Positions 19,640 to 29,353 of a DNA stretch of 64,000 nt are shown piece after piece. Below the pieces are notes generated by a model. That model ran no database searches and had not been told where the DNA came from. It saw nothing but the letters and a program-made list of their open reading frames with translations. The position numbers and the translations under genes are program-made. The stretch covers positions 78,522 to 142,521 of the forward strand of contig CAIVVT010000091.1 in the NCBI GenBank assembly GCA_903909435.1, given 5' to 3'. The stretch's first letter is position 1. Each line of letters opens with the position of its first letter. Origin of the DNA: an uncultured Acidobacteriia bacterium (GTDB lineage Bacteria; Acidobacteriota; Terriglobia; Bryobacterales; Bryobacteraceae).

Positions 19640-21256
19640 TCACAGTCTCTTGAGTTGAACCAGCACGACGTCGTTCTCGCGCAGTGGGATCTCTTTACTG
19701 AATGCCCCGCCGGGGTGTTTGAGCACACGCTGCGCAACCGGAGCCCCACTCGCCCCCTGCTGGATCGCATCCACCTGCGCCGGCGTAAGCTGACTCGGTG
19801 CGCCCATGTCCAGATACAACGTGTACGCATCGTTCGCGCGGTAGCCGGTCTGGTCCACTTGCAGCATGTAAATACCGGCGGGCAGATTGGCGATATGCAA
19901 GGACGCCGCTGCGGCCGGTCTCGCAGGTTGCTCCTGCTTGTAAAACAACTGGTCGTTCACATTCGCGGGCGGGGCGATCGGCGTGAAGTCCCACAGCAGC
20001 GCCTGGACGTCGCCGGCGGTGTTGCGGCAGACCCACGATGACTCGTCGGCGTTGACCAACTCATCCGGCCCCAGCTTGCTTAGAAACTCGTAGGCGAAGT
20101 AGGCAGGCTTGCGGATCCCCTGGTAATTCAGCAGCCCAAAGCCGCCGTGGAACGGCGTCATGCGCGGGCCGTTCTCCTCGAAGATGTCCGTGAACACCCA
20201 GTACGACATCGAATCGACTGACTCCTGCGCACCCTTGATCTTGTCGAGTATGAAGGCGGCCTGATGATACTGGTCGTGCACGTAGTCGGTGGGCGTGTAG
20301 GCCGAACTCCACTCGGTAAAGTGCAGCTCCAGATCCGGCAGAGGAGACTTGCGAATCAACTCGCGGGAATGCACCATGCGCGCCCGCACTGCCGTGCGGT
20401 CTGTGTCGAGCACTGTGCCGCGGTTGCCCGTTTCGTCGAAGTAGCCTTCCTTTACGCCGTATGCGTGCGTGGCAATGAAGTCGAGCGGCAAGTGCTCGCG
20501 TACACAGTATTTCAGTAGCTCTTCTTCGAATCGATAGGGTACGGCGGACGCCGGTCCGCCCACGCGATACTCTCTCGAAACGCTCTTCACCGCCTCGGCC
20601 GCCGATTTATAGAGCTTTAAATACTCAGCCAGATCGGAGCTCCAAAACGGCGCGATGTCGGGTTCGTTCCAAACTTCGAAATACCAGGTCTTCACTTCGG
20701 CATCGCCGTAGCGTTCGCGGAAATGACGCACCAGATTCGAGACTAGTGCGCTCCATTTGTCGTAGGACTTGGGCGGTGTGATGTTGCCTCGCCACCAGAA
20801 GATCGTCTTCTCCGCGCTCGCCAGGTCGCGCGGCATGAAGGCGAGTTCGACGAACGGCTTTAGACCGGCCTTCAGCAGGTAGTCGTAGAGCTTGTCGATG
20901 TACTGCCAGTTGTAAATCGGAGTACCTTTGGCGTCCTCTTTGTAGACCCCCATATCGTCGTGCAGCAGACCGTGCATGCGGATGTAGCGGAAACCAATCT
21001 CGCGCTGCACCAGAGCGAGTTGCTCCTGCCAGTCGGCTCGCAAACCTTCATTGGCGCGGCCAGCCCCGATGCACTCCTTCCAGACCGTGCTGTGCGGTCC
21101 GCGCACTTTCGAAAAATCAACGGCGATTACGCGGGAGGGTTTGCCACCCGGAGCGGGTTGCGCGCAAAGCGCACCCGCCAACCCGATCAGAGCCGCGGGA
21201 ACAATGACAGAGATGAGTTTCACCTGGGACACCAGCTTTCGAAGCCTTCGGAACAT
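19640..21256 (-). CDS. Glycoside hydrolase family 39 (beta-xylosidase type), exported
   Basis: A GH39-like barrel of about 538 residues. The leader is LISVIVPAALIGLAGALCAQ. The retaining-glycosidase pair is visible: E198 in FEVWNEPD is the acid/base and E315 in HFTEWSS the nucleophile (numbered from the ATG at 21256). The substrate-side motif YIRMHGLLHDDMGVY is typical of GH39. The C-terminal domain after residue ~430 is a beta-sandwich accessory domain. The start is uncertain: ATG at 21256 or 21280, a GTG at 21223 that gives the neatest signal peptide, or a TTG at 21340. The likely role is removing xylose from beta-linked oligosaccharides outside the cytoplasm. It is followed by the GH31 gene. 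Confidence 0.9.
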   Translation of the reverse strand: MFRRLRKLVSQVKLISVIVPAALIGLAGALCAQPAPGGKPSRVIAVDFSKVRGPHSTVWKECIGAGRANEGLRADWQEQLALVQREIGFRYIRMHGLLHDDMGVYKEDAKGTPIYNWQYIDKLYDYLLKAGLKPFVELAFMPRDLASAEKTIFWWRGNITPPKSYDKWSALVSNLVRHFRERYGDAEVKTWYFEVWNEPDIAPFWSSDLAEYLKLYKSAAEAVKSVSREYRVGGPASAVPYRFEEELLKYCVREHLPLDFIATHAYGVKEGYFDETGNRGTVLDTDRTAVRARMVHSRELIRKSPLPDLELHFTEWSSAYTPTDYVHDQYHQAAFILDKIKGAQESVDSMSYWVFTDIFEENGPRMTPFHGGFGLLNYQGIRKPAYFAYEFLSKLGPDELVNADESSWVCRNTAGDVQALLWDFTPIAPPANVNDQLFYKQEQPARPAAAASLHIANLPAGIYMLQVDQTGYRANDAYTLYLDMGAPSQLTPAQVDAIQQGASGAPVAQRVLKHPGGAFSKEIPLRENDVVLVQLKRL

Positions 21257-21380
21257 ACCAGAATATCGGGACCTGAACATGGCTGTTGCCGCGGGGCCAG
21301 CGAGTGCGGCATGACTCACTGCAGCACGGTCAGATCCCAATCAAAGCAGATCCCCGCTCGCGGGATTTCTCAGCGTGACG

Positions 21381-22211
21381 CTACGGCTGCGCCACCAGTT
21401 CCACACGGCGATTCCGGGCGCGACCCTCGTCCGCTGCGTTCGAGGCTACTGGCGCGTAAGGCCCCGCACCATGCGGCGCCAACCGGTTCGGAGCGATTCC
21501 GCGCTGCACCAGCGCTTTCACCACTGCGGCGGCCCGGGCACCCGAAAGCGCCATGTTGCTTTCCACGGCTCCGACGTTGTCCGTGTGCCCGACCACCCAG
21601 ACTCGCATGGCCGCATTGGCCTGCAGCAGCGCGGTCAGTTCGTTCAACGCGGGTTCTGATTCCGGCTTGACTTCCGACTTCCCAAAATCAAAGAAGATGC
21701 CTGGCACTTCGACGTGACCGTTTTCCTTCAAACCGCTTTTCAGGGCCGCCGCATCGGCCACCACGTCCTGCTTCATCAACTGCCGCTCGATGATGTTCAG
21801 TTCGTATTCCCGGCCCTCATTGAACGCTTCTACGGCCACCCAGGTTTCCTGCCCGTTCTTGGCCACACGGATGGTGGTCGCGCGCACGTCCTCCATCAGA
21901 ACCTCGCCGCCGATGCGCTTCGCGGCGGCCTGGTAGTTGCGAACGATCTGCAGGAATCCAGCCGCAGTCCCAGCCGACTCGTCGAAATCGTAGGTGTAGT
22001 GCAGGTGGCGTCCCTCCACTTTCTGTGTCCCGTTCTTCACCCTGAATTCGAAAGAGTCAAACGGAGTTTCGACGACCGAGTCCTTGGTAGTGAGGAAGTA
22101 ATGGGGCATGCGCGTGAACAGCGCGGGGTCTTTGTAGCCCTCGTAGTCCTGCACTTGCGCGGAGGCGCCAAAACAGATCAGGATCAACATAAAACACGTC
22201 GCTCGCGGCAT
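21381..22211 (-). CDS. OmpA-like outer-membrane protein
   Basis: A 276-residue protein with a signal peptide (MPRATCFMLILICFGASA) and an AGGA ribosome-binding site. The N-terminal part (residues 20-150) resembles DUF4892-like domains (FFLTTKDSVVETPFDSFEF, GGEVLMEDVRATTIRV). The C-terminal OmpA domain (about 165-276) has FDFGKSEVKPES, VVGHTDNVGAVESNMALSGARA and ARNRRVEL, the peptidoglycan-binding signature with the conserved Asp and Arg that hold diaminopimelate. It probably anchors the outer membrane to the wall. It lies upstream of GH39 and GH31 on the same strand and could share their transcript, although the 124-base gap to GH39 leaves room for a promoter. Confidence 0.88.
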   Translation of the reverse strand: MPRATCFMLILICFGASAQVQDYEGYKDPALFTRMPHYFLTTKDSVVETPFDSFEFRVKNGTQKVEGRHLHYTYDFDESAGTAAGFLQIVRNYQAAAKRIGGEVLMEDVRATTIRVAKNGQETWVAVEAFNEGREYELNIIERQLMKQDVVADAAALKSGLKENGHVEVPGIFFDFGKSEVKPESEPALNELTALLQANAAMRVWVVGHTDNVGAVESNMALSGARAAAVVKALVQRGIAPNRLAPHGAGPYAPVASNAADEGRARNRRVELVAQP

Positions 22212-22363
22212 CAGATCGTCCTCCCGTGTTCAGGATATACCAACCTGTTGCTCCGACCTGACGCGGACACTCGGGCTCGCAATTCCGGATGCTCGTAGAG
22301 GCGAAGTCGACGGCTCGTGCCGCCTCCCCGGCACCAGGTTGCGGATGCGGGTAGACTCGCGTT

Positions 22364-23179
22364 ATGCGATGGATTCTGGCTCTAGCTCTATCGGTCTTCG
22401 CCCTCCAGGCGGCGGAAATGAAGAAGAATGTCGAGTACGTCAACCGGGACGGCCAGGCGCTGCTTCTCGACGCCTCGATTCCGGAAGGCCCCGGTCCATT
22501 CCCAGCGGTGATTCTGGTCCACGGCGGCGGGTTCACGGCGGGCAATAAGACCACCTACATCACGCCGATCTTCGCGCCGCTGACGGACGCGAAGTTCGTC
22601 TGGTTCACCATCGACTACCGGCTCGCGCCAGCGTCTCAACTGCCTGCCCCAGTGGACGACATAATCAGCGCCCTGGCCTGGGTTCACAGCCACGCCCCTG
22701 AGTACAAAGTGGATCGCAAGCACATCGCACTGCTGGGCGAGTCGGCCGGCGCATATCTGGTTGACTACGCCGCGATCGTCGCGCCCAAAGAACTCGCGCC
22801 GGTGGCTGTCGTGTCGTTTTACGGACCGCACGACCTGACCTTTGAGCACTCCGGAGAGACCGTCAACACCGGAGTCGCGGGGCTCACGGGGGTACGCAAG
22901 ATGGACTCCGACGGCATCGAGAAACTGCGCAAGGTCTCGCCTTACTACATGCTTCGCAAGGGACTGCCGCCGTTCCTATTGGTGCACGGCGACAAAGACC
23001 AGTTGGTCCCGTACGAGCAATCGACGCGCTTCTGCGACGCACTGAAAGCGGCAGGCGGCAAGTGCGAACTGATCACCGTCACAAATGGAATCCACGGCAT
23101 GGGGGTGTGGGAGCAGCACATGGACCAATGGGCTTACAAGGGAAAGGTCGTCAAGTGGTTGCTCTCGAAACTGCACTAG
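22364..23179 (+). CDS. Exported alpha/beta hydrolase (esterase/lipase)
   Basis: A 271-residue protein with a signal peptide (MRWILALALSVFALQAAE). It is an alpha/beta-hydrolase of the hormone-sensitive-lipase/BD-FAE type: the oxyanion-hole motif is HGGGF (VILVHGGGFTAGN) and the nucleophile elbow GESAG (LLGESAGAYLVDYA). The acid is in VHGDKDQLVPYEQS and the His in TVTNGIHGMGVW. Such enzymes often remove acetyl or feruloyl esters from plant polysaccharides. The surrounding glycosidase genes fit that role, but the substrate is not shown by the sequence. Confidence 0.88.
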   Translation: MRWILALALSVFALQAAEMKKNVEYVNRDGQALLLDASIPEGPGPFPAVILVHGGGFTAGNKTTYITPIFAPLTDAKFVWFTIDYRLAPASQLPAPVDDIISALAWVHSHAPEYKVDRKHIALLGESAGAYLVDYAAIVAPKELAPVAVVSFYGPHDLTFEHSGETVNTGVAGLTGVRKMDSDGIEKLRKVSPYYMLRKGLPPFLLVHGDKDQLVPYEQSTRFCDALKAAGGKCELITVTNGIHGMGVWEQHMDQWAYKGKVVKWLLSKLH

Positions 23180-23315
23180 CCAGGCGGGATGCTCGTCGAA
23201 ACTCGCTCTACTGACTCCGACCGAGCGCTGGAATCAGTATCGGTACGCCCGATCTCTTTATGAACTAAACCAGATAGAATGGAGACGTCTCCTGGGGTCT
23301 GCTTGTCCTGGCGGA

Positions 23316-23744
23316 ATGGGAATCGGAGGGTTTCCCGCGGCAATGGTCGTTCGCATTATCTACCGTCCGTCGTATCCGCGGATGACGGTCGCCCACTCCG
23401 CCGCTCCTGATTTGCGCCCCTCCATCCAGTCGGAACCGGCACCGCCCACGGACCAGCCTGCTGCAGATTCCCGCTCTCGTTCGCACAAGCGGATGCTGCG
23501 CTCTCTGGCCCTGAACCTCGTCCGCTTGGGGTTTGGCGCGATGGTCATGGCGGCTTGGCGGATTGCGGCGGACCTCGGTCTCCCACTACCCTTCGTGATC
23601 AAGACCGGCGTACTAATCCACTGGCAGCTCTGGTTCGGTGGCGGCGTCCTGCTGATAGCTCTGGCCGGTACGGTGGCCCGCCGCAGGCGCCTGGGCAGCG
23701 AGCGCGGTGAGGAGTCCGCCAAGGTAGCGGAAGAAGCGGCCTGA
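23316..23744 (+). CDS. Small membrane protein, unknown
   Basis: A possible 142-residue protein. Residues 1-60 are polar and Pro/Ser-rich. Two hydrophobic segments follow: LALNLVRLGFGAMVMAAWRIAAD and the stronger WQLWFGGGVLLIALAGTVA, ended by a basic stop-transfer run (RRRRLG). An ATG at 23343 with GGAGGG upstream is an alternative start. I see no family motif. It fills an otherwise empty gap between two co-directional genes. The hydrophobic pattern supports it as real, but codon evidence is modest. Confidence 0.45.
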   Translation: MGIGGFPAAMVVRIIYRPSYPRMTVAHSAAPDLRPSIQSEPAPPTDQPAADSRSRSHKRMLRSLALNLVRLGFGAMVMAAWRIAADLGLPLPFVIKTGVLIHWQLWFGGGVLLIALAGTVARRRRLGSERGEESAKVAEEAA

Positions 23745-23881
23745 TCGCCTGCCGGCGTGGCGCGCGCCAGGTGCCGCTTCAGCTCTGTCTTCAAAGGCGC
23801 AATCCCGGCGGCTTGCTTCGTGCAGCACCTCGGCGCGCCGTCGCCGTCGGCCTCAACTTGGGCCGACTGTACACTGGTCGT

Positions 23882-25681
23882 ATGCGCTTCACCGCTCCAT
23901 TTCTGTTGATGCTCCTGGCCGCTTTGGCGCGTGCGCAGGGCTCCTGCCAGGCGGTGCAGGAGTGGACACCGTGCGAGGTGACGCTCGAATTGAGCGACCA
24001 GGCGCTGAAGGCTCACCCCAACCCCGTCGCCAGCGTGGAATTATGGGGCGAGTTCCGCTCGCCGGCTCCCAGGTATCATACCCGCAGGCTGCCCGCATAT
24101 TGGGACGGCGGCAACCGCATGGTCATCCGTTTCACACCGGACGACGCCGGCGTTTGGACCTATCGCATCACCGGAAACGTGTCGGAGGCCGAAGGCAGGG
24201 AGGGCAAGTTCACAGTCTCCGAAAACGCACAAAACGGCTTCATTCGACCTGCCAATCTGCACTTCTGGGTTCATCCGGAGACTCTCAAGCCGCACCTCTG
24301 GATGGGGGATGATCACGCGGACCTGTTCACGTTGGGCGCTGGAGAATTCGATCGTCTGCTGGCAGCCCGGGCGAGTCAGAAATTCACGCACCTCCGCGCA
24401 ATGGTTATGCCGCCCGGTGCCCAGCCCTTCACGGCTCCGGACAAACCGAACCTGCAGTACTTCGCGGCGATGGACGCACGCCTGAGCGCGATCTACAAAA
24501 GCGGTCTGGCCACCGACCTCGTGCTCGCGCCCGACGCCGCAACGCTGGCCCGCGTCTTCCCCAGTTGGGCCGAGCGCGAGCGCTACCTGCGCTACGTGAT
24601 TGCACGCTACGACGCCTTCAATGTGAGTTGGGAGATCGCCGGCGAGTTCGAAGGCTCCGCTGCCGGCCGCAACATCGTCAAGGAGCTCGGCATGGCGTTG
24701 CGCCGGTTCGATCCGTACAAGCACCCGGGGACCTCGGGCGCGCAGACCACTTCGTCCGCGCTGCTGGGCGACAAGTGGGTTTCGCACATCGTCGAGAACT
24801 CGCCCGACCCCGCGGTCGGTTCCATCGAGCACCAGAAATACGCGCTGCCGCTGGTCAACGTCGGCATCGCCCCGGCTGGAGCGACGGGAGCGGCATTCCG
24901 CAAGGCTCTGTGGGATTCAACCATGAACGGCCAGTGGCCCGTCTCTCGAATCCTCGCCGAAAACTCCGCGGAAACGAAAGCCATGCAGACCTGGGCCGAG
25001 ACCCTGGCTAACACGCGCTATTGGGAACTGGAGCCGTATTTCGAGATCGACGGCGGGCGCGCGGTGGCGCTGCCGGACGTAGAATACCTGGTCTACATCG
25101 ACAAGCCCGGCCCGCTCAGCGTTGTCGTCGAGAAGCACAACTACGACGTGTACTGGATCGATCCGGCCACCGGCGAACGAACCAAGGAGAAGAAGGACTG
25201 GAAAGGCGAGGAGTTCACGGGCCAGCCGCCCGACCCCTCGCACGACTGGATCCTGCACCTCTCACGCGACGGCCACAAGGCCGGCATGTTGAAGAGCTAC
25301 AAGTTCGACTCGCGGGACGAGGATGTTCCCAACCAACTGCAGCAAGTGGAGACGAGCATCGCCAAAATGCCCTTCACCCTGGTCAGCCCAAAGCCCGACG
25401 AGACCGCTCTCACGGCCGGTGAGAACGTTCCCTTCGAGATCAAGCTGAGGCGCGAGACCAAGGGCACGCGGCGTATGCTCTACATGGCGACGGGTGAGGT
25501 GGTGCTCGACGGGGCGGGGGCGCGAGTCATTGGCACCGGCAGCTCCGGCACTTGGCACATTCCAGCTGAAATGCTGGTCAATGAAAGTGGTGTGCTCAAC
25601 GTGCGCATCGAGGCGCTGAACGCCGCCGGCAAACTGTATGCGCTCGACGTAGTGTTCCCGATCAGGAAGGCGGCGAAGTGA
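23882..25681 (+). CDS. Exported DUF5060-domain glycoside hydrolase-like protein
   Basis: A 599-residue protein with a signal peptide (MRFTAPFLLMLLAALARAQG). The N-terminal DUF5060 sandwich spans about residues 20-120 (VELWGEFRSP, VIRFTPDDAGVWTYRI). A barrel domain follows with FHTHLRAM-like and FNVSWEIAGEFEGSAAGRN motifs, where the Glu residues of the E-x-x-x-E cluster are candidate acids. The C-terminal part (about 390-599) is beta-rich. DUF5060 is found at the N-terminus of putative glycosidases in Acidobacteria, Planctomycetes and Bacteroidetes. Its stop overlaps the GTG start of tsaB, so the two are translationally coupled. An ATG at 23771 would extend it without a signal peptide and is rejected. 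Confidence 0.84.
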   Translation: MRFTAPFLLMLLAALARAQGSCQAVQEWTPCEVTLELSDQALKAHPNPVASVELWGEFRSPAPRYHTRRLPAYWDGGNRMVIRFTPDDAGVWTYRITGNVSEAEGREGKFTVSENAQNGFIRPANLHFWVHPETLKPHLWMGDDHADLFTLGAGEFDRLLAARASQKFTHLRAMVMPPGAQPFTAPDKPNLQYFAAMDARLSAIYKSGLATDLVLAPDAATLARVFPSWAERERYLRYVIARYDAFNVSWEIAGEFEGSAAGRNIVKELGMALRRFDPYKHPGTSGAQTTSSALLGDKWVSHIVENSPDPAVGSIEHQKYALPLVNVGIAPAGATGAAFRKALWDSTMNGQWPVSRILAENSAETKAMQTWAETLANTRYWELEPYFEIDGGRAVALPDVEYLVYIDKPGPLSVVVEKHNYDVYWIDPATGERTKEKKDWKGEEFTGQPPDPSHDWILHLSRDGHKAGMLKSYKFDSRDEDVPNQLQQVETSIAKMPFTLVSPKPDETALTAGENVPFEIKLRRETKGTRRMLYMATGEVVLDGAGARVIGTGSSGTWHIPAEMLVNESGVLNVRIEALNAAGKLYALDVVFPIRKAAK

Positions 25682-26328
25682 GCCAGGGCCAGCGTATTGT
25701 CGCGATGGACACGACCGGCGAGTTTGGAAGCATCGCGCTGGTCGAGGACGGCGAGGTCGTTGAGGAGGTGGCCCTGGTCAGTACGGACGGCTTCGGCCGC
25801 GTGCTCTTCTCGAGTATCGCCGAACTGATGGAGCGTCACGGCTGGCGCTTCGATCAGGTGGCGGGCTTCGCCGCCGGCTCCGGGCCGGGCTCGTTTACCG
25901 GGGTGCGCGTCGGACTGGCTGCGGCGAAGGGCATGGCCGAGTCGGCTGGCGTTCAGGCGGCGGCCGTCTCCAATCTGAAGGCTATGGCGTCGTTCGGAAC
26001 CGCGGACTGGCGCGCTCCATTCTTCGACGCCCGCCGAGACGAAATCTTCGGTGCGCTGTACGATTCCGGCCTCGCGGAAGTCGGAACCTCGACGGCCCAG
26101 ACCCTGCCGGACTGGCTCGCCGGCCTGCCCGCAGAAGCCGAATTGTTGACGCCCAATCCCGCCTCGTACCTCGAAGCACTCGGTGGCCGAAGCGTCACCG
26201 CAACTCCTCGCGCGCTGGCCGGTGTGATTGGCCGGCTCGCACTTACCGAGTTGCAGGATCCGGTCGCGCTCGACGCCAACTACGTCCGCCGCAACGATGC
26301 GAAGCTGAACTGGAAAGACGAGGGGTGA
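25678..26328 (+). CDS. tsaB: tRNA threonylcarbamoyladenosine biosynthesis protein TsaB
   Basis: A 216-residue ASKHA-fold protein that partners TsaD and TsaE in making the t6A37 modification of ANN-decoding tRNAs. The hallmark FAAGSGPGSFTGVRVGLAAAKGMAE lies at about residues 65-90, with the N-terminal ATP-fold strand IVAMDTTGEFGSIAL. The GTG start at 25678 overlaps the TGA of the upstream gene by four bases. The length is in the family range. The genomic setting is odd: tsaB is usually beside tsaE or rimI, here it is the second gene of a carbohydrate transcript. Confidence 0.93.
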   Translation: MSQGQRIVAMDTTGEFGSIALVEDGEVVEEVALVSTDGFGRVLFSSIAELMERHGWRFDQVAGFAAGSGPGSFTGVRVGLAAAKGMAESAGVQAAAVSNLKAMASFGTADWRAPFFDARRDEIFGALYDSGLAEVGTSTAQTLPDWLAGLPAEAELLTPNPASYLEALGGRSVTATPRALAGVIGRLALTELQDPVALDANYVRRNDAKLNWKDEG

Positions 26329-26421
26329 TGTCGCAGCGGCAGTGCACATCCACCTCGCGCGACGACATCAGCGCACCGTAGCCGCGAAAGACATCGGGCA
26401 GTCGAGTCTGATAAGAGTCGT

Positions 26422-26440
26422 CGGTCGCGGCGAGCGACCG
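26422..26440. terminator. 7-bp hairpin between converging genes
   Basis: CGGTCGC, a GGCGA loop and GCGACCG lie in the 203-base gap between tsaB and the DUF4185-like gene, which converge here. It could end both transcripts. There is no T tract. Nothing else is seen in this gap. Confidence 0.4.
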
Positions 26441-26531
26441 CTAGCAGCGGCGCGGGCTGTGCTTTCGACCCAACCCTCAGGATCGTCCGGTCGAGTCAGG
26501 CCAAGCGCCCCGCAATCACCATCCAGCGCAT

Positions 26532-27803
26532 TCAGCGCCGTTGCGGCTGTACCTGCAGCTTGATCTCCTGAAGCGTCATCCCATAGCCGCTGCCCCGGGG
26601 ATTCTCGCGATAGTTGGTGTGCAGGTAGCCGTTTGTGAAATTCGCGGCGTAGCATAGCCACGCGGTCTTGCCATCGCTGCTGATGAACTTCGACGGGATG
26701 TTGACGAAGTACCCTTGCTCTCCAAAGTTCCGCATGTAGACCACCAGCCGCCACGGTCCCGCAATCCCGTCGGCCTCCAGAACATAGGTATTGAATTTCG
26801 AGATCGTCGTGCCGCCGTCCGTGACCGACATCAGATACTTGCGCAGGGGCGCGTTGTAGGTGATGGTCACGTTACCGCAGTTGTTGTTCCAATCGACCAG
26901 CGGCTGCATCGCGGCGAAATCGCGTGTCCACATGGCCCTGCCCGCCTTGTCCCGGCCGGCATAAAATTCGTATTTCGCGGCGTCGTTGATGTTCTCGATG
27001 GAAGGCGTCACACGGGCCAGATAGATCTGGTCGCCGGTGATCCAACTCGCATTGGCTGGACGCGGTTGCGGATCTGGCTCCCGCGAGCCGTGCGCGACCA
27101 GATAAGCTTTGCCGTCGGGCGAATGCTCCATGTTGCGGCCGAAGTCCACGAAATGCGGCACGCCAAACCGGACCGTGCCGCCGACCTTCGCCGGTTCGCT
27201 GAAGAGCGGGCGGGCCGGCGTGCGCGGCGTCTCCGTCCAGGTCTTGCCGTAGTCGGTTGAGACGCGGAAGCCGACGAAAGGTCCGAGGATGTCCCAGTTG
27301 AGGCCTTTGCCCGGGTCGCCATCGGTGTCCATCAGGCAATACGTGCCGTAATACCAGATGCCGTTGTGCAGCAGGCTGCCACAGGGATAGCGGCCCTGAT
27401 ATGGTTGGGGCGCGGCGGAGACGAGTCCGGGGTTACTGAACGTGAGGTGCAGCGGGTCGTCGCCCGAGATGGTGGCGTAGCCAGTCGTCGCTTTGGGCCC
27501 ATTAGAGGTCGAGTTCACGCCGTTGACTTCGCCATCGGTCCAGGGCGAATAGAGATTGCCATCCGAGGCCCAGGACGGATACCACGTGTCGGCGTTGGCG
27601 TAGCGGATGTTGCGGCCGGTGAATTCGATTCCCGTGATATCGCGCGACCGCTGGAACGGCACGTCGCGGGGATGTTCCGACGGCCAGGTGAATCCCGTGA
27701 ACGGCGCACTGCTCGACTTGGTTTGGGCGAAGGCGATACAAGCGGCGAAAACGCTCAACGCGCCGAGCAGCTTCGCAGCACGAGGGCGGGATCGGAGAGC
27801 CAT
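26532..27803 (-). CDS. Exported DUF4185-like protein (sialidase-like beta-propeller)
   Basis: A 423-residue protein with a signal peptide (AAKLLGALSVFAACIAFAQ). AGGAGG lies ten bases before the ATG, the best ribosome-binding site in the region. The mature part has repeated Asp/Trp-rich blades such as ADTWYPSWASDGNLYSPWTDG, VSTDYGKTWTE and NMEHSPDGKAYLV. These resemble DUF4185 and sialidase-type five-blade propellers, including an Asp-box-like S-x-D-x-G-x-T-W motif. It is probably an extracytoplasmic carbohydrate-active protein. No catalytic Tyr/Glu pair can be assigned. Confidence 0.78.
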   Translation of the reverse strand: MALRSRPRAAKLLGALSVFAACIAFAQTKSSSAPFTGFTWPSEHPRDVPFQRSRDITGIEFTGRNIRYANADTWYPSWASDGNLYSPWTDGEVNGVNSTSNGPKATTGYATISGDDPLHLTFSNPGLVSAAPQPYQGRYPCGSLLHNGIWYYGTYCLMDTDGDPGKGLNWDILGPFVGFRVSTDYGKTWTETPRTPARPLFSEPAKVGGTVRFGVPHFVDFGRNMEHSPDGKAYLVAHGSREPDPQPRPANASWITGDQIYLARVTPSIENINDAAKYEFYAGRDKAGRAMWTRDFAAMQPLVDWNNNCGNVTITYNAPLRKYLMSVTDGGTTISKFNTYVLEADGIAGPWRLVVYMRNFGEQGYFVNIPSKFISSDGKTAWLCYAANFTNGYLHTNYRENPRGSGYGMTLQEIKLQVQPQRR

Positions 27804-28074
27804 GGGACGGAATACCTCCTGCTGAAACCGCCTTCACGACGGCAAACTCCCAATCAGTCTACACAAGCAGCGGGGGCCGTCAGTCCCGGCGTTTCACGCG
27901 CGGCCTGACCGTTGCGAACCGGCACGCTCCTCCGTCGCGGCCCGAGTCAATTCGCGTCAGACAGAGCCAGAAGCCTTTTTACAACTCCCGGGAACTAGTT
28001 TTTGCGAATAGTGTCCAAGTGAATGCAGGCAGAAGACGGGCAGTACCGCAGCAGATACAAAGGAGGATCCGGCA

Positions 28075-28830
28075 ATGTTTGAACAAGTATTACTTGAAGG
28101 AGCGGGTCGGGCTAACAAGGGCTGGACAGTGCTTGTTTCCTCGGGTATGCAGCTCGGCTTGGTGGCCGTTCTCAGCGTTGTTCCGTTGTTAAATACGGAC
28201 CTGCTGCCGAAAACGACACTGCAGTTAATGATGGTTGCTCCGACTCCGCCGCCGGCACCCCCGCCGCCGGCCCCTCCCGCGGAGCGAATCCCGCAGTCGC
28301 AACCTGTTGCGCGCCGGGTTTTTGACGGCTTTCACCTTTCGCAGCCGGCGCGGACACCGGACAAAATCATGGTGCTGGACGGCGAAGAGTTGCCACCTAT
28401 CGGCGGCAACGGTTCGGGCGTCCCCGGCGGCCTGGAGAACGGAGTCCCCGGCGGCGTCAACACACCGTCCCCACGTCTCTTGGAAGCGCCGCCGGTGCTT
28501 GTAGTCGCGGTCAGAGCGCCTGAGGTGACAGCGCCGATCCCTCGACTGAGCGTTGGCGGGCGTGTTCAGGAGGCGATGATCATCCACAAGGTGATCCCGC
28601 TGTATCCTCCGTTGGCCCGGCAGACGCGCACCTCCGGGACTGTACGCTTCACGGCCATCATCGCCCGTGACGGAACCATCCAGAACCTGACCCTCGTTTC
28701 CGGCCACCCGATGCTGGTGGCGGCGGCCACTGAAGCCGTCAAAGAGTGGCGCTATCGCCCGACTTTGCTGAACGGCGATCCGGTTGAGGTTATCGCGCCG
28801 ATCGAGGTGATATTCACCTTAAACCAATAA
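28075..28830 (+). CDS. Energy transducer TonB
   Basis: A 251-residue protein with AAGGAGG shortly before the ATG. There is a single N-terminal membrane segment (TVLVSSGMQLGLVAVLSVVPLL, about residues 20-42), then a Pro-rich periplasmic spacer (TPPPAPPPPAPPAERIPQ). The TonB C-terminal domain follows (PLYPPLARQTRTSGTVRFTAIIARDG, about residues 176-251) with the YP motif and the LVSGHPMLVAAATEAVKEWRYRPT helix-strand. It couples the proton motive force to outer-membrane receptors such as those at 825 and 51947. No exbB or exbD is adjacent. Confidence 0.92.
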   Translation: MFEQVLLEGAGRANKGWTVLVSSGMQLGLVAVLSVVPLLNTDLLPKTTLQLMMVAPTPPPAPPPPAPPAERIPQSQPVARRVFDGFHLSQPARTPDKIMVLDGEELPPIGGNGSGVPGGLENGVPGGVNTPSPRLLEAPPVLVVAVRAPEVTAPIPRLSVGGRVQEAMIIHKVIPLYPPLARQTRTSGTVRFTAIIARDGTIQNLTLVSGHPMLVAAATEAVKEWRYRPTLLNGDPVEVIAPIEVIFTLNQ

Positions 28831-29168
28831 GCTGCAGATAATTTCGCCAGCGCCCCAAAAGCTCAATCGCAAATTGATAGCCGCTGACCGGATTTCTATG
28901 ATGCACATCAGAAATCTGGCCGGCGGTTATTCTCTTGCACCTGTAGTCGATCTGGGTAGTAGTCTTAAACCAGAACTACCGCGCCTCAATCCTGAAACAC
29001 TAGGGCCGCTTGCATCCGCCCCTCCCCAGCACCGATCAGCAAACGACAGAGCGCTGTCAAGTCAGCTAACCGGCGCCGCTCTCGATAGTTCGGGAATACC
29101 CCGGGAAGATCCACTTCAGTGCTACGACCCCGACGAGCCAATGCCAATCGTGGACTCAGCCGCTCTCT

Positions 29169-29199
29169 GTCGTTCGCGGCTCTGTGCCCGGCGAACGAC
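29169..29199. repeat. GC-rich hairpin containing a dispersed 17-base motif
   Basis: GTCGTTCGC and GCGAACGAC form a perfect 9-bp stem around a 13-base loop. The bases 29170-29186 are the exact reverse complement of 30847-30863, so this is a dispersed repeat of the kind common in acidobacterial genomes. Confidence 0.55.
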
Positions 29200-29353
29200 T
29201 GTGGGCGAGCAGAGTCCGCATCAGCGGCAACGATCCACCGTTGACTCCCCGCTTCAGCCCCCCGCCAGTCCACTACGGGACTGCCCGAATTCACGGGATG
29301 CCTAGCTTCCTTGAAATGAACCCACGCGAGGCAGCGTCCAGAGCAGTGCAAGC

